6,744 nucleotides of DNA from an uncultured Lachnospiraceae bacterium (GCA_947175775.1 CAMWNY010000137.1:1-6744), one strand, 5' to 3'. Shown: positions 1-5,996, counted from the first letter of the stretch. Translations and numbers: made by a program. The notes: generated by a model from the letters alone, not told the origin.

Positions 1-363
1 AAACATTTGTTTGAAATCTTTTTAAAGACAGGTTCGCCGGTGGATTGCGTGATTGGTGAAAATGATACGAGGGCGCTTGGATTGATTGAAGCGTGTAAAG
101 AGGCAAATATTGATTTGAATACCTTGCCGGTGCTGGGTGTGGATGCGACTGCCGACGGATGTGCGGCAATCAAAAGCGGCGAGATGGCATTTACTGTTTT
201 CCAGTCCGGCGTTGGCCAGGGAGAAGCAGCGGTAAAAGCGGCAATCCAGTTTGCACGGGGAGAATCACTCGACTCGCTGGAGGGCGTCAGTGACGACGGA
301 AAATACATTTGGGTACCCTTTGAAAAAGTAGACGGCACAAATGTGTCACAGTACAGCAATTAG
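1..363 (+). CDS. Sugar-type ABC transporter substrate-binding protein, C-terminal part (left-truncated)
   Basis: The frame is open from the left edge, so this is the last 120 residues of a longer gene. It matches the C-terminal lobe of the ribose/galactose-type periplasmic binding proteins (Peripla_BP_4, LacI-like fold). Visible landmarks are ENDTRALGLIEACKEAN (the N-D-ALG turn and helix), PVLGVDATADGCAAIKSG (the GxD-T/G-D hinge strand followed by the AI-SG turn), a TVFQSGVGQGEAAV segment, and the closing WVPFEKVDGTNVSQY, like the VPFxxVTxxNV end of the family. In Firmicutes such proteins are lipid-anchored outside the membrane and deliver a sugar to an ABC permease. The ligand cannot be told from this piece, and neither permease nor ATPase lies in the window. 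The gene ends normally with TAG. The family call is confident; substrate is unknown. Confidence 0.88.
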   Translation, partial: KHLFEIFLKTGSPVDCVIGENDTRALGLIEACKEANIDLNTLPVLGVDATADGCAAIKSGEMAFTVFQSGVGQGEAAVKAAIQFARGESLDSLEGVSDDGKYIWVPFEKVDGTNVSQYSN

Positions 364-368
364 CGGCT

Positions 369-473
369 ATGGTGAAAGCGGATTTGGCTGCAATTGCGGA
401 CTCCCTTCTTTTAGGGGGCGGTGTAGCAGAAGCTGTAAAAGAGTTGTTGGACAGGAATGGAAACAGAGGTTGA
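369..473 (+). CDS. Possible 34-residue small protein between binding protein and lipoprotein
   Basis: A short ATG-to-TGA frame starts 5 nt after the stop of the binding protein and ends 2 nt before the GTG start of the lipoprotein. The peptide begins MVKADLAAIADSLLLGG and continues as an amphipathic Ala/Leu-rich helix (VAEAVKELLDRNG), so it reads like protein rather than random sequence. Against it, the start has only a weak AGCGG-like purine stretch about 2 nt upstream, so translation would depend on coupling to the preceding gene. It contains the AGAGG used as ribosome binding site by the lipoprotein. I do not recognise a family. It could equally be a leftover of a longer gene or a chance frame. 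Confidence 0.33.
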   Translation: MVKADLAAIADSLLLGGGVAEAVKELLDRNGNRG

Positions 474-475
474 AT

Positions 476-1201
476 GTGAAGAAAAAAAGTAACAGGACAA
501 TACCTGCATTGTTGGCAGCGGCAGTCATGACGTTGGGAACAGGATGCGCTGACAGAGCGTTGAATATTGGTTCGCAAGTTTCGGAAACAGAAAGGAGTAC
601 AGTTTCCGTAGATTTATCCGATATGCAAGCGTTCGAAACAGAGCAGACAATAGAAGAAGCATCATCGGAGGATGTTTCTGTCGGTGATGTGCATTTGTTT
701 GAGCGCAGCGACAAGGTTAGCACCATGTTTTATGACTGGGAGCTTGATGCAGTTACTATATCGGATACGGTAGATGCTATCGCAGCGGAAAATGAAATGC
801 CGTCCGCAGGCGGCATACAGTCCGTTGATAACAGAGAGTTTATGGTACTTGACATAACGCTGACCGCGCGTGGTGACGAGACGGTTATCAGCATGTACGG
901 GCGGGAATTTCTTTTGGTATGTTTTGTGGAAGATCCGCTGCAGGCGGGCGCCGCGACGGATTATGAAAAGCTGTATCCTTTGGAAGAGAAACTTGTGGAA
1001 GGACAGCTGGACGAAATGTGGCTTGCGACGGTCGGTGAGGAGATTAAAGGAAAGCTGATATATAATATCCCTAAGGATGCAGCGCGGATTGCTTTCTTAA
1101 CATATGACAGCTATACGACAGGTGATTTGAATGAGACAGTTTTTGGGGACGGATATATGATGACGATTCCCAAGGAAAACTGGACTAGGGAAACAGAATA
1201 G
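476..1201 (+). CDS. Putative lipoprotein, DUF4352-like C-terminal region
   Basis: This 241-residue protein starts at GTG, chosen because AGAGG (465-469) lies 6 nt upstream and because the start leads directly into a lipoprotein signal: KKK, a hydrophobic stretch (residues 9-20, IPALLAAAVMTL), then GTGC with the lipidated Cys at 24. The open frame reaches back to an ATG at 341, but that extension overlaps the upstream gene and hides the signal peptide. After the Cys comes an acidic Ser/Thr/Glu-rich linker (about 30-70). Residues 84-212 show a beta pattern like DUF4352-type immunoglobulin-like secreted proteins: FYDWELDAVTI, EFMVLDITLTARGD, and LIYNIPKDAARIAFLTY, matching the family's late strand with P-K/E-D. 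The protein is expected to be anchored outside the membrane. Ligand and role are unknown. The proximity to a binding-protein gene suggests co-transcription but not a shared function. Confidence 0.75.
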   Translation: MKKKSNRTIPALLAAAVMTLGTGCADRALNIGSQVSETERSTVSVDLSDMQAFETEQTIEEASSEDVSVGDVHLFERSDKVSTMFYDWELDAVTISDTVDAIAAENEMPSAGGIQSVDNREFMVLDITLTARGDETVISMYGREFLLVCFVEDPLQAGAATDYEKLYPLEEKLVEGQLDEMWLATVGEEIKGKLIYNIPKDAARIAFLTYDSYTTGDLNETVFGDGYMMTIPKENWTRETE

Positions 1202-1226
1202 GATTTTGTAATAAAACAGTAGGATA

Positions 1227-1280
1227 GGTTGAATAATCTTTGAATTTTCAACCGGAAAATTTGTGCTGATATGCAAATTT
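1227..1280 (+). repeat. Two-hairpin intergenic element, copy A
   Basis: Two inverted repeats lie back to back. Hairpin 1 has arms GGTTGAA (1227-1233) and TTCAACC (1247-1253). Hairpin 2 has arms AAATTTG (1257-1263) and CAAATTT (1274-1280). The layout and sequence match copies at 1687-1741 and 4884-4933 in the same orientation. Relative to copy B, the fourth pair of hairpin 2 has changed from G-C to A-T on both arms. No T-run follows, so it is not a simple terminator. It lies just upstream of the ribosome binding site of the small gene at 1311. Confidence 0.6.
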
Positions 1281-1310
1281 GCAGACTGAGAAAGGAGTAT
1301 GGTTATTGAT

Positions 1311-1559
1311 ATGGCAGTATTTAGCGGATTAGAGGATATGGACGAGCTTGCGCAGCAAAAGAAACGGCAGCAGGAGATGGAAATTGAAGACGTTATTAAA
1401 ATGTTGGATGAAAAGACCGCAGGCGGCGTGAGCCGTATTAAGGTCGAGGTATCCGACGAGCAGAGCGAGGGGACGGTGAGTACCGCGTATCATCACGGAC
1501 GCTGTGACGTGGGCAGTCCTTGGGCGAAGGGAAGCGTGCGCAATTTTGGGTGCGACTAA
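1311..1559 (+). CDS. Small uncharacterised protein with HHGRCDVGSPW tail
   Basis: An 82-residue protein that I cannot name. The N-terminal half is a charged, probably helical or coiled stretch (residues 7-36, LEDMDELAQQKKRQQEMEIE and on), followed by a variable acidic linker and a distinctive C-terminus YHHGRCDVGSPWAKG (60-74) ending GCD. The His61-His62-x2-Cys65 group and Cys81 could bind a metal or be a modification or redox site; this is inference. The start is uncertain. AAAGGAG (1291-1297) is 13 nt before the ATG at 1311 and only 1 nt before an in-frame ATG at 1299, which would add MVID. Neither spacing is ideal; I chose 1311. It sits 230 nt upstream of hisS, separated by a promoter, and directly after repeat copy A. 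Confidence 0.7.
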   Translation: MAVFSGLEDMDELAQQKKRQQEMEIEDVIKMLDEKTAGGVSRIKVEVSDEQSEGTVSTAYHHGRCDVGSPWAKGSVRNFGCD

Positions 1560-1644
1560 AGCGCGGCAGATAAATCGTTGTTACCGGAACACAGTGGAAG
1601 GTAACGTATGTTTTGCGCGGGAAACTTTTTAATGGAGATAGTAC

Positions 1645-1673
1645 TTGAAAAGCTTGTGCAAAAAGTGTAAAAT
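1645..1673 (+). promoter_or_regulatory. Sigma-A-type promoter of the hisS-aspS unit
   Basis: TTGAAA (1645-1650) and TAAAAT (1668-1673) are separated by exactly 17 nt, each one mismatch from TTGACA/TATAAT, with TG just before the -10 box. Transcription would start near 1680 and give a leader of about 110 nt that contains both hairpins of repeat copy B before hisS. No T-box is evident in this leader, which is too short for one. Confidence 0.6.
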
Positions 1674-1686
1674 CATGGGAGACAAA

Positions 1687-1741
1687 AGGTTGAAAATTAA
1701 AATTTTCAACCTGCAAGTTTGTGTTTTGCAGCCCAAACTTG
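1687..1741 (+). repeat. Two-hairpin intergenic element, copy B, in the hisS leader
   Basis: This is the best preserved copy. Hairpin 1 is a perfect inverted repeat, AGGTTGAAAATT (1687-1698) and AATTTTCAACCT (1701-1712), around two bases. Hairpin 2 pairs CAAGTTTG (1714-1721) with CAAACTTG (1734-1741). A competing pairing also exists, CTGCAA (1711-1716) with TTGCAG (1726-1731), which cannot form together with hairpin 2. By the predicted start site the element is transcribed in the 5' leader of hisS. The sequence after it (TACGTTAAG) has no T-run, so it is not a canonical terminator. Confidence 0.68.
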
Positions 1742-1789
1742 TACGTTAAGAAGGAAGCATGATTATAAATAGGGAAATGAGGTACCGGT

Positions 1790-3052
1790 ATGGCATTAAA
1801 TAAAAAGCCTGTGACAGGCATGAAGGATATTTTGCCTGAGGAGATGCAGATGCGCGACTACGTAATCGGCGTAATTAAGGAAACATATGCAAAGTTTGGA
1901 TTTACCCCGATTGAGACGCCATGCATGGAAGACATTCAAAATCTGAGCAGTAAGCAGGGCGGTGAGAACGAGAAACTGGTCTTTAAAGTGTTAAAACGCG
2001 GGGAAAAGCTGAATTTGGAGACGGCAAAGGAGGAGGCAGAGGTTGTTGACTACGGTATGCGGTATGACCTTACCGTGCCCCTCGTGCGGTATTATTCCAA
2101 CCATGCAAACGAGCTGCCGGCACCGTTTAAGGCATTGCAGATTGGAAACGTGTGGCGTGCGGACAGACCGCAAAAAGGCAGATACCGTCAGTTTATGCAG
2201 TGTGATATTGACATTTTAGGCGAGCCGTCCAACCTTGCGGAAATCGAGCTGATTTTGGCGACGACGACGACGCTTGGAAATTTGGGGTTTCAAAATTTTG
2301 AAATCCGTATCAATGACCGCAGGATTCTGAAGGCGATGGCGGCGTACAGCGGCTTTGATGAGGCGCACTATGACAGTATTTTTATCACGCTTGATAAGAT
2401 GGATAAAATCGGTCTTGACGGTGTAGAGCAGGAGCTGCTTGCGGACGGCTATGCGAAAGAGCTTGTTGACAAATACCTGTCGCTTTTTCAGGGTATGCAG
2501 ACGGCCGAGGATACGCTGTCCTTTATTGAGGAAAAACTCGAAGACTTTTTGGAGAATGAGGTACGGACAAGTTTTCGGGATATTATTGAGAGCGTGAACG
2601 CGACAAAGAGCGATTGTTTTAAACTGGTGTTCGACCCTACGCTGGTGCGCGGCATGTCGTATTATACAGGAACGATTTTTGAGATTGCGATGCCGGAGTT
2701 TGGCGGCAGCTGCGGAGGAGGCGGACGCTATGACGGGATGGTCGGCAGGTTTACGGGAAAGGATGTCCCGGCGTGCGGCTTTTCCATTGGCTTTGAGCGG
2801 ATTATTCTGATTTTGCTGGAGAACGGTTTCCAAATTCCAAATCAGAGTAAGAAAATAGCGTACCTTGTGGAAAAGGGCGTGTCAAACGAGGCGCTGCGCG
2901 AGGTGATTGGCAAGGCACAAAAAGAGCGGGAGAGCGGTGCACAGGTGCTTGTCGTGCGGATGAACAAGAACAAGAAATTCCAAAAGGAGCAGCTTACGGC
3001 GCAAGGATATGAGGAGTTTCAGGAATTTTATAAAGAAGGATTAAAAAACTAA
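1790..3052 (+). CDS. hisS: Histidyl-tRNA synthetase, eukaryote-like subgroup
   Basis: This 420-residue cytoplasmic enzyme joins histidine to tRNA-His using ATP. The start ATG has GAGG (1779-1782) 7 nt upstream. Class II core: motif 1 at about 33-46 (FGFTPIETPCMED), the RYDLTVPLVRYYS strand (91-103), motif 2 at 116-144 (VWRADRPQKGRYRQF with Arg123), the histidine-binding motif LVRGMSYYTGTIFE (285-298, catalytic-type Arg287), GGGGRYDGMVGRF (309-321) and motif 3 ACGFSIGFERI (328-338, Arg337). RYDLTVP in place of the usual bacterial LRPEGT-type strand, and the DKMDKIG insertion region (202-208), place it with the eukaryote/archaea-like HisRS group known in some bacteria. The C-terminal anticodon-binding domain (about 354-420) looks short, ending soon after the NKNKKFQKEQL helix. 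aspS follows after 26 nt, so the two are probably co-transcribed. Confidence 0.96.
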   Translation: MALNKKPVTGMKDILPEEMQMRDYVIGVIKETYAKFGFTPIETPCMEDIQNLSSKQGGENEKLVFKVLKRGEKLNLETAKEEAEVVDYGMRYDLTVPLVRYYSNHANELPAPFKALQIGNVWRADRPQKGRYRQFMQCDIDILGEPSNLAEIELILATTTTLGNLGFQNFEIRINDRRILKAMAAYSGFDEAHYDSIFITLDKMDKIGLDGVEQELLADGYAKELVDKYLSLFQGMQTAEDTLSFIEEKLEDFLENEVRTSFRDIIESVNATKSDCFKLVFDPTLVRGMSYYTGTIFEIAMPEFGGSCGGGGRYDGMVGRFTGKDVPACGFSIGFERIILILLENGFQIPNQSKKIAYLVEKGVSNEALREVIGKAQKERESGAQVLVVRMNKNKKFQKEQLTAQGYEEFQEFYKEGLKN

Positions 3053-3078
3053 GCCGTTCAATCGGCATGGAGGAGATT

Positions 3079-4896
3079 ATGGCAGAATCAATGAAGGGGT
3101 TGAAGAGAACCCACAGATGTACAGAGCTTTCGGCAGCAAATGTCGGTGAGGAAGTCACCGTTATGGGATGGGTGCAGAAGAACAGAAACAAGGGCGGCAT
3201 TATTTTTGTGGACCTTCGGGACAGGAGCGGCATTTTGCAGATTATTTTTGAGCAGGGCGCGGATTTAAGCCGTGCGGTTGACGCGGAGAATTTTGCAAAG
3301 GCGGAAACCTTGCGCAGTGAGTTTGTAATTGCTGTTGTGGGCAAGGTGGAACGGCGCGAGGGGAATACCAATGCAGCGATGAAGACGGGTGATATTGAGG
3401 TGCGTGCGACGCAGCTTAGGATTTTATCGGAGTCGGAGACACCGCCGTTTCCGGTTGAGGCGGACTCTAAGACAAAGGAAGAGCTGCGTTTGAAATACCG
3501 CTATTTGGATTTACGCAGACCGGATTTGCAGGAAAAGATTATGATGCGCAGCCGTGTCGCCGCAAAAATACGTGAGTTTATGACAAACGAGGGCTTTTTG
3601 GAGATTGAAACGCCAATTTTAAATAAATCAACGCCGGAGGGAGCGAGGGATTATCTTGTGCCAAGCCGTGTGCACCCGGGCAGCTTTTATGCGCTTCCGC
3701 AGTCGCCGCAGCTTTTTAAGCAGCTTTTGATGTGTTCCGGATATGACCGGTATTTTCAGATTGCGAAGTGTTTCCGCGACGAGGACTTGCGTGCGGACAG
3801 ACAGCCGGAGTTTACGCAGCTTGATATGGAGCTTTCCTTTGTGGATATTGATGATGTGATTGAGGTGAATGAGCGGCTTTTGCAGTATGTATTTAAGGAT
3901 ACGATTGGCATTGACATTCAACTGCCTATTCAGCGGATGACGTGGCAGGAGGCGATGGACCGCTACGGTTCGGACAAGCCGGATACGCGTTTTGGCATGG
4001 AGCTTGTGAATGTGAGCGATGTGGTAAAGGGCTGCGGTTTCGGCGTGTTTACGGGTGCGCTTGAAAACGGCGGTTCGGTGCGCGGCATTAACGCAAAGGG
4101 ACAGGGAGAGATGCCGCGGAAAAAGATTGATGCGCTTGTGGAGTTTGCAAAGGGCTTCGGTGCAAAGGGGCTTGCTTATATTGCAATCCAGCCTGACGGC
4201 ACGCTCAAATCCTCGTTTGCAAAGTTTATGACAGAGGAGCAGATGGCGGCGCTTGTCAAGGCAATGGGCGGCGAAAACGGCGATTTGCTGTTGTTTGCGG
4301 CGGATAAGAATAAGATTGTATGGGACGTGCTTGGCAATCTGCGTCTTGAGATTGCAAGAAATCTTGATTTGCTTGATAAAAACCAGTACAATTTCCTTTG
4401 GGTGACGGAGTTCCCGCTTTTGGAGTGGAGTGAGGAGGAGAACCGTTATGTGGCAATGCACCATCCGTTTACGATGCCGATGGAGGAGGATTTGGAGCTG
4501 CTTGACACGGATCCGGGCAAGGTGCGCGCAAAGGCGTATGATATTGTACTAAACGGTACGGAGCTTGGCGGCGGAAGCGTGCGTATTTTCCAAAACCATA
4601 TTCAGGAGAAGATGTTTGAGATTATCGGTCTTTCCAAGGAAACGGCGAATGAGCGGTTCGGATTTTTGCTGAATGCGTTTAAATACGGTGTGCCGCCTCA
4701 CGCGGGGCTTGCGTTTGGGCTGGACCGTATGGTGATGCTGATGGCGAAGGCGGATTCCATTCGTGAGGTGATTGCGTTCCCGAAGGTGAAGGATGCGTCG
4801 TGTCTGATGACGGATGCGCCGAATGTGGTGGACGCGGTTCAGCTTGAGGAGCTTGGGATTGCGATTGTGGCAGATGAGGAAAAGATGAAAGATTAA
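3079..4896 (+). CDS. aspS: Aspartyl-tRNA synthetase, bacterial type
   Basis: This 605-residue cytoplasmic class II synthetase charges tRNA-Asp. The ATG at 3079 is preferred because GGAGG (3069-3073) is 5 nt upstream; an in-frame ATG at 3067 would lie on top of that site. Domains in order: OB-fold anticodon-binding domain (about 7-115, WVQKNRNKGGIIFVDLRDRSG), motif 1 (172-197), the flipping loop LPQSPQLFKQLL (206-217), motif 2 (232-254, FRDEDLRADRQPEFTQLDME), the bacteria-specific GAD insertion (about 290-410), ELGGGSVRIF (495-504) and motif 3 GLAFGLDRM (543-551). Length is normal for the bacterial type. Residue 38, in the anticodon-binding loop NRNKGG, is Lys. It is one of the positions linked to discriminating or non-discriminating charging, so it is not clear whether this enzyme also charges tRNA-Asn. 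The last four codons and stop form one arm of repeat copy C. Confidence 0.97.
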   Translation: MAESMKGLKRTHRCTELSAANVGEEVTVMGWVQKNRNKGGIIFVDLRDRSGILQIIFEQGADLSRAVDAENFAKAETLRSEFVIAVVGKVERREGNTNAAMKTGDIEVRATQLRILSESETPPFPVEADSKTKEELRLKYRYLDLRRPDLQEKIMMRSRVAAKIREFMTNEGFLEIETPILNKSTPEGARDYLVPSRVHPGSFYALPQSPQLFKQLLMCSGYDRYFQIAKCFRDEDLRADRQPEFTQLDMELSFVDIDDVIEVNERLLQYVFKDTIGIDIQLPIQRMTWQEAMDRYGSDKPDTRFGMELVNVSDVVKGCGFGVFTGALENGGSVRGINAKGQGEMPRKKIDALVEFAKGFGAKGLAYIAIQPDGTLKSSFAKFMTEEQMAALVKAMGGENGDLLLFAADKNKIVWDVLGNLRLEIARNLDLLDKNQYNFLWVTEFPLLEWSEEENRYVAMHHPFTMPMEEDLELLDTDPGKVRAKAYDIVLNGTELGGGSVRIFQNHIQEKMFEIIGLSKETANERFGFLLNAFKYGVPPHAGLAFGLDRMVMLMAKADSIREVIAFPKVKDASCLMTDAPNVVDAVQLEELGIAIVADEEKMKD

Positions 4897-4933
4897 TACT
4901 CTTTCAACTGACAAGTTTGTATGCACAAACTTG
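4884..4933 (+). repeat. Two-hairpin intergenic element, copy C, overlapping the aspS end
   Basis: Hairpin 1 pairs GATGAAAG (4884-4891, inside the final aspS codons) with CTTTCAAC (4901-4908), with one A-A mismatch. Hairpin 2 is a perfect 9-bp stem, CAAGTTTGT (4912-4920) and ACAAACTTG (4925-4933), with loop ATGC. Compared with copy B, the eighth pair of hairpin 1 has changed from A-T to G-C on both arms. CGGATTG follows instead of a T-run. The element fills most of the aspS-nth gap and ends 27 nt before the nth start. Confidence 0.66.
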
Positions 4934-4960
4934 CGGATTGTGGATACGTGGAGCATTGAA

Positions 4961-5614
4961 ATGAAAGAGAGCAAAAAAACAAAGGAAAAGAAAGCACTCG
5001 CATTGGAAGTGATTGCGCGTCTGAAACAGGAATATCCGCATTCCGACTGTACGCTTGATTACAATGAGGCTTGGAAGCTTTTGGTGAGTGTGCGGCTTGC
5101 GGCGCAGTGTACGGATGCGCCCGTGAATGTGGTGGTTCAGGGATTGTATGAGAAATTTCCGACGGTTGCGGCATTGGCGGCGGCAGAGGTGCCGGAGATT
5201 GAGGAGATTGTAAAGCCCTGCGGTCTTGGACACAGTAAGGCGCGCGACATCAGTGCGTGTATGCAGATGCTGCATGAGAAATATGACGATAAGGTTCCCG
5301 ACGATTTTGACAAGCTTTTGGAGCTGCCCGGCGTGGGAAGAAAGAGTGCCAACCTGATTATGGGGGATGTGTTTGGAAAGCCTGCGATTGTGACGGATAC
5401 GCATTGTATTCGTCTGACAAACCGGATTGGGCTTGTGGATGGGATTAAGGAACCGAAAAAGGTGGAAATGGCACTGTGGGAAATTATTCCGCCCGAGGAG
5501 GGGAGTGATTTCTGCCACAGGCTTGTGGACCACGGGCGTGAGGTTTGTACGGCGAGGACGAAGCCGTATTGCGATAAGTGCTGTCTGAAGGATATTTGTG
5601 CGAAACGGATTTGA
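4961..5614 (+). CDS. nth: Endonuclease III (DNA glycosylase/AP lyase)
   Basis: This 217-residue enzyme removes oxidised pyrimidines from DNA and cuts at the resulting abasic site in base-excision repair. The ATG at 4961 has GGAG (4950-4953) 7 nt upstream; a TTG at 4931 in the same frame falls inside repeat copy C and is rejected. Landmarks are the SVRLAAQCTDAPVN helix (43-56), the helix-hairpin-helix LLELPGVGRKSAN (119-131) with catalytic Lys128, VTDTH with catalytic Asp146, and a C-terminal four-cysteine iron-sulfur motif at Cys196, Cys204, Cys207 and Cys213. The first spacing is seven residues rather than the six of E. coli Nth, and there is an extra Cys208. Length and order are otherwise typical. 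The 64-nt gap after aspS without a terminator suggests it is the last gene of the hisS-aspS transcript, ended by the hairpin at 5637. Confidence 0.95.
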   Translation: MKESKKTKEKKALALEVIARLKQEYPHSDCTLDYNEAWKLLVSVRLAAQCTDAPVNVVVQGLYEKFPTVAALAAAEVPEIEEIVKPCGLGHSKARDISACMQMLHEKYDDKVPDDFDKLLELPGVGRKSANLIMGDVFGKPAIVTDTHCIRLTNRIGLVDGIKEPKKVEMALWEIIPPEEGSDFCHRLVDHGREVCTARTKPYCDKCCLKDICAKRI

Positions 5615-5636
5615 CGGGAAGAATAGCGGAAAATAA

Positions 5637-5672
5637 AAAAGGATTAATTCATATGATTGGATTAATCCTTTT
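5637..5672. terminator. Bidirectional Rho-independent terminator between nth and the comFB-like gene
   Basis: A 12-bp perfect stem, AAAAGGATTAAT (5637-5648) and ATTAATCCTTTT (5661-5672), extends inward by T-G, C-G and A-T pairs to 15 bp around a 6-nt loop. The A-run before it (5631-5640) supplies a long U-tract for minus-strand transcripts, while TTTT at the end of the right arm serves the plus strand. It lies between two convergent genes, 22 nt past the nth stop and 15 nt past the comFB-like stop. Confidence 0.85.
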
Positions 5673-5687
5673 AAAAATGACTGTATT

Positions 5688-5957
5688 TTAGTTATGGCTG
5701 GGGCGTGCGCCGATTGTATTGATTGCAGTGATAACTGCAGTCATCAAATCGGTTTTCGCCTGTGTGGACGAGTTATTTACTTTGTGAAAAAGCGCTCCCT
5801 TGTTTGAACGCACGTAGTTCGGCTTTAAACGGTTGAGCGCATAAGCAGCCATATCTGACCGGCAGATGTCGCAGCTGCATATATTCGGCATGGTAGGCAG
5901 CAGTATATCAAGCTGGCGCTCCACATCCTCTTCCATAATATTTTTCAAACCTTCCAC
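5688..5957 (-). CDS. ComFB-family protein (late competence development protein family)
   Basis: This is an 89-residue protein on the minus strand. The GTG start is chosen because AAGGGGGA lies 8 nt upstream (complement of 5966-5972); an ATG at codon 8 has a poorer site. It fits the ComFB family: NIMEEDVERQLD near the start, the cysteine cluster CSCDIC (Cys27, Cys29, Cys32) followed by RSDMAAYALNRLKPNYV (33-49, the D-AxxALN-LxPxYV core), a KGALF turn, and a C-terminal helix TDLMTAVITAINTI ending P-S-H. Bacillus ComFB is a small metal-binding protein coded in the competence comF operon. Related cyanobacterial proteins have been reported to bind cyclic dinucleotides. Here it stands alone, with no comFA or comFC nearby, so a role in competence is not implied. 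It faces nth across a shared terminator. Confidence 0.85.
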   Translation of the reverse strand: MEGLKNIMEEDVERQLDILLPTMPNICSCDICRSDMAAYALNRLKPNYVRSNKGALFHKVNNSSTQAKTDLMTAVITAINTIGARPSHN

Positions 5958-5996
5958 ACTCAGTTCCCCCTTGAATTTTATAAAAATTGGAACAAT

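Noticed and set aside
1470..1490. GGTGAGTACCGCG resembling the T-box sequence (GGTGGNACCGCG)
   Set aside because: It has an extra base relative to the consensus, lies inside the small coding gene, and has no specifier stem before it or terminator after it.
1579..1606. Inverted repeat GTTACC/GGTAAC after the small gene as a terminator
   Set aside because: The stem is only 6-7 bp with a 14-nt loop and there is no proper T-run.
1759..1803. 14-codon upstream ORF in the hisS leader (MIINREMRYRYGIK)
   Set aside because: It has a close, weak AAGGA site, contains no His codons and overlaps the hisS start, so it is not a convincing attenuator peptide.
1438..1821. 127-codon minus-strand frame between the small gene and hisS
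   Set aside because: It overlaps the promoter, the repeat and parts of two genes, and its sequence is unstructured.
2216..2833. 205-codon minus-strand frame opposite hisS
   Set aside because: Its composition is typical of an antisense shadow and hisS is certain on the other strand.
3053..3066. GCCG/CGGC hairpin between hisS and aspS
   Set aside because: It is a 4-bp stem without a T-run, too weak to call as a terminator or attenuator.
3628..4974. Long minus-strand open frames opposite aspS
   Set aside because: They are Arg/His/Leu-rich, lack recognisable motifs and ribosome binding sites, and are shadows of a certain gene.
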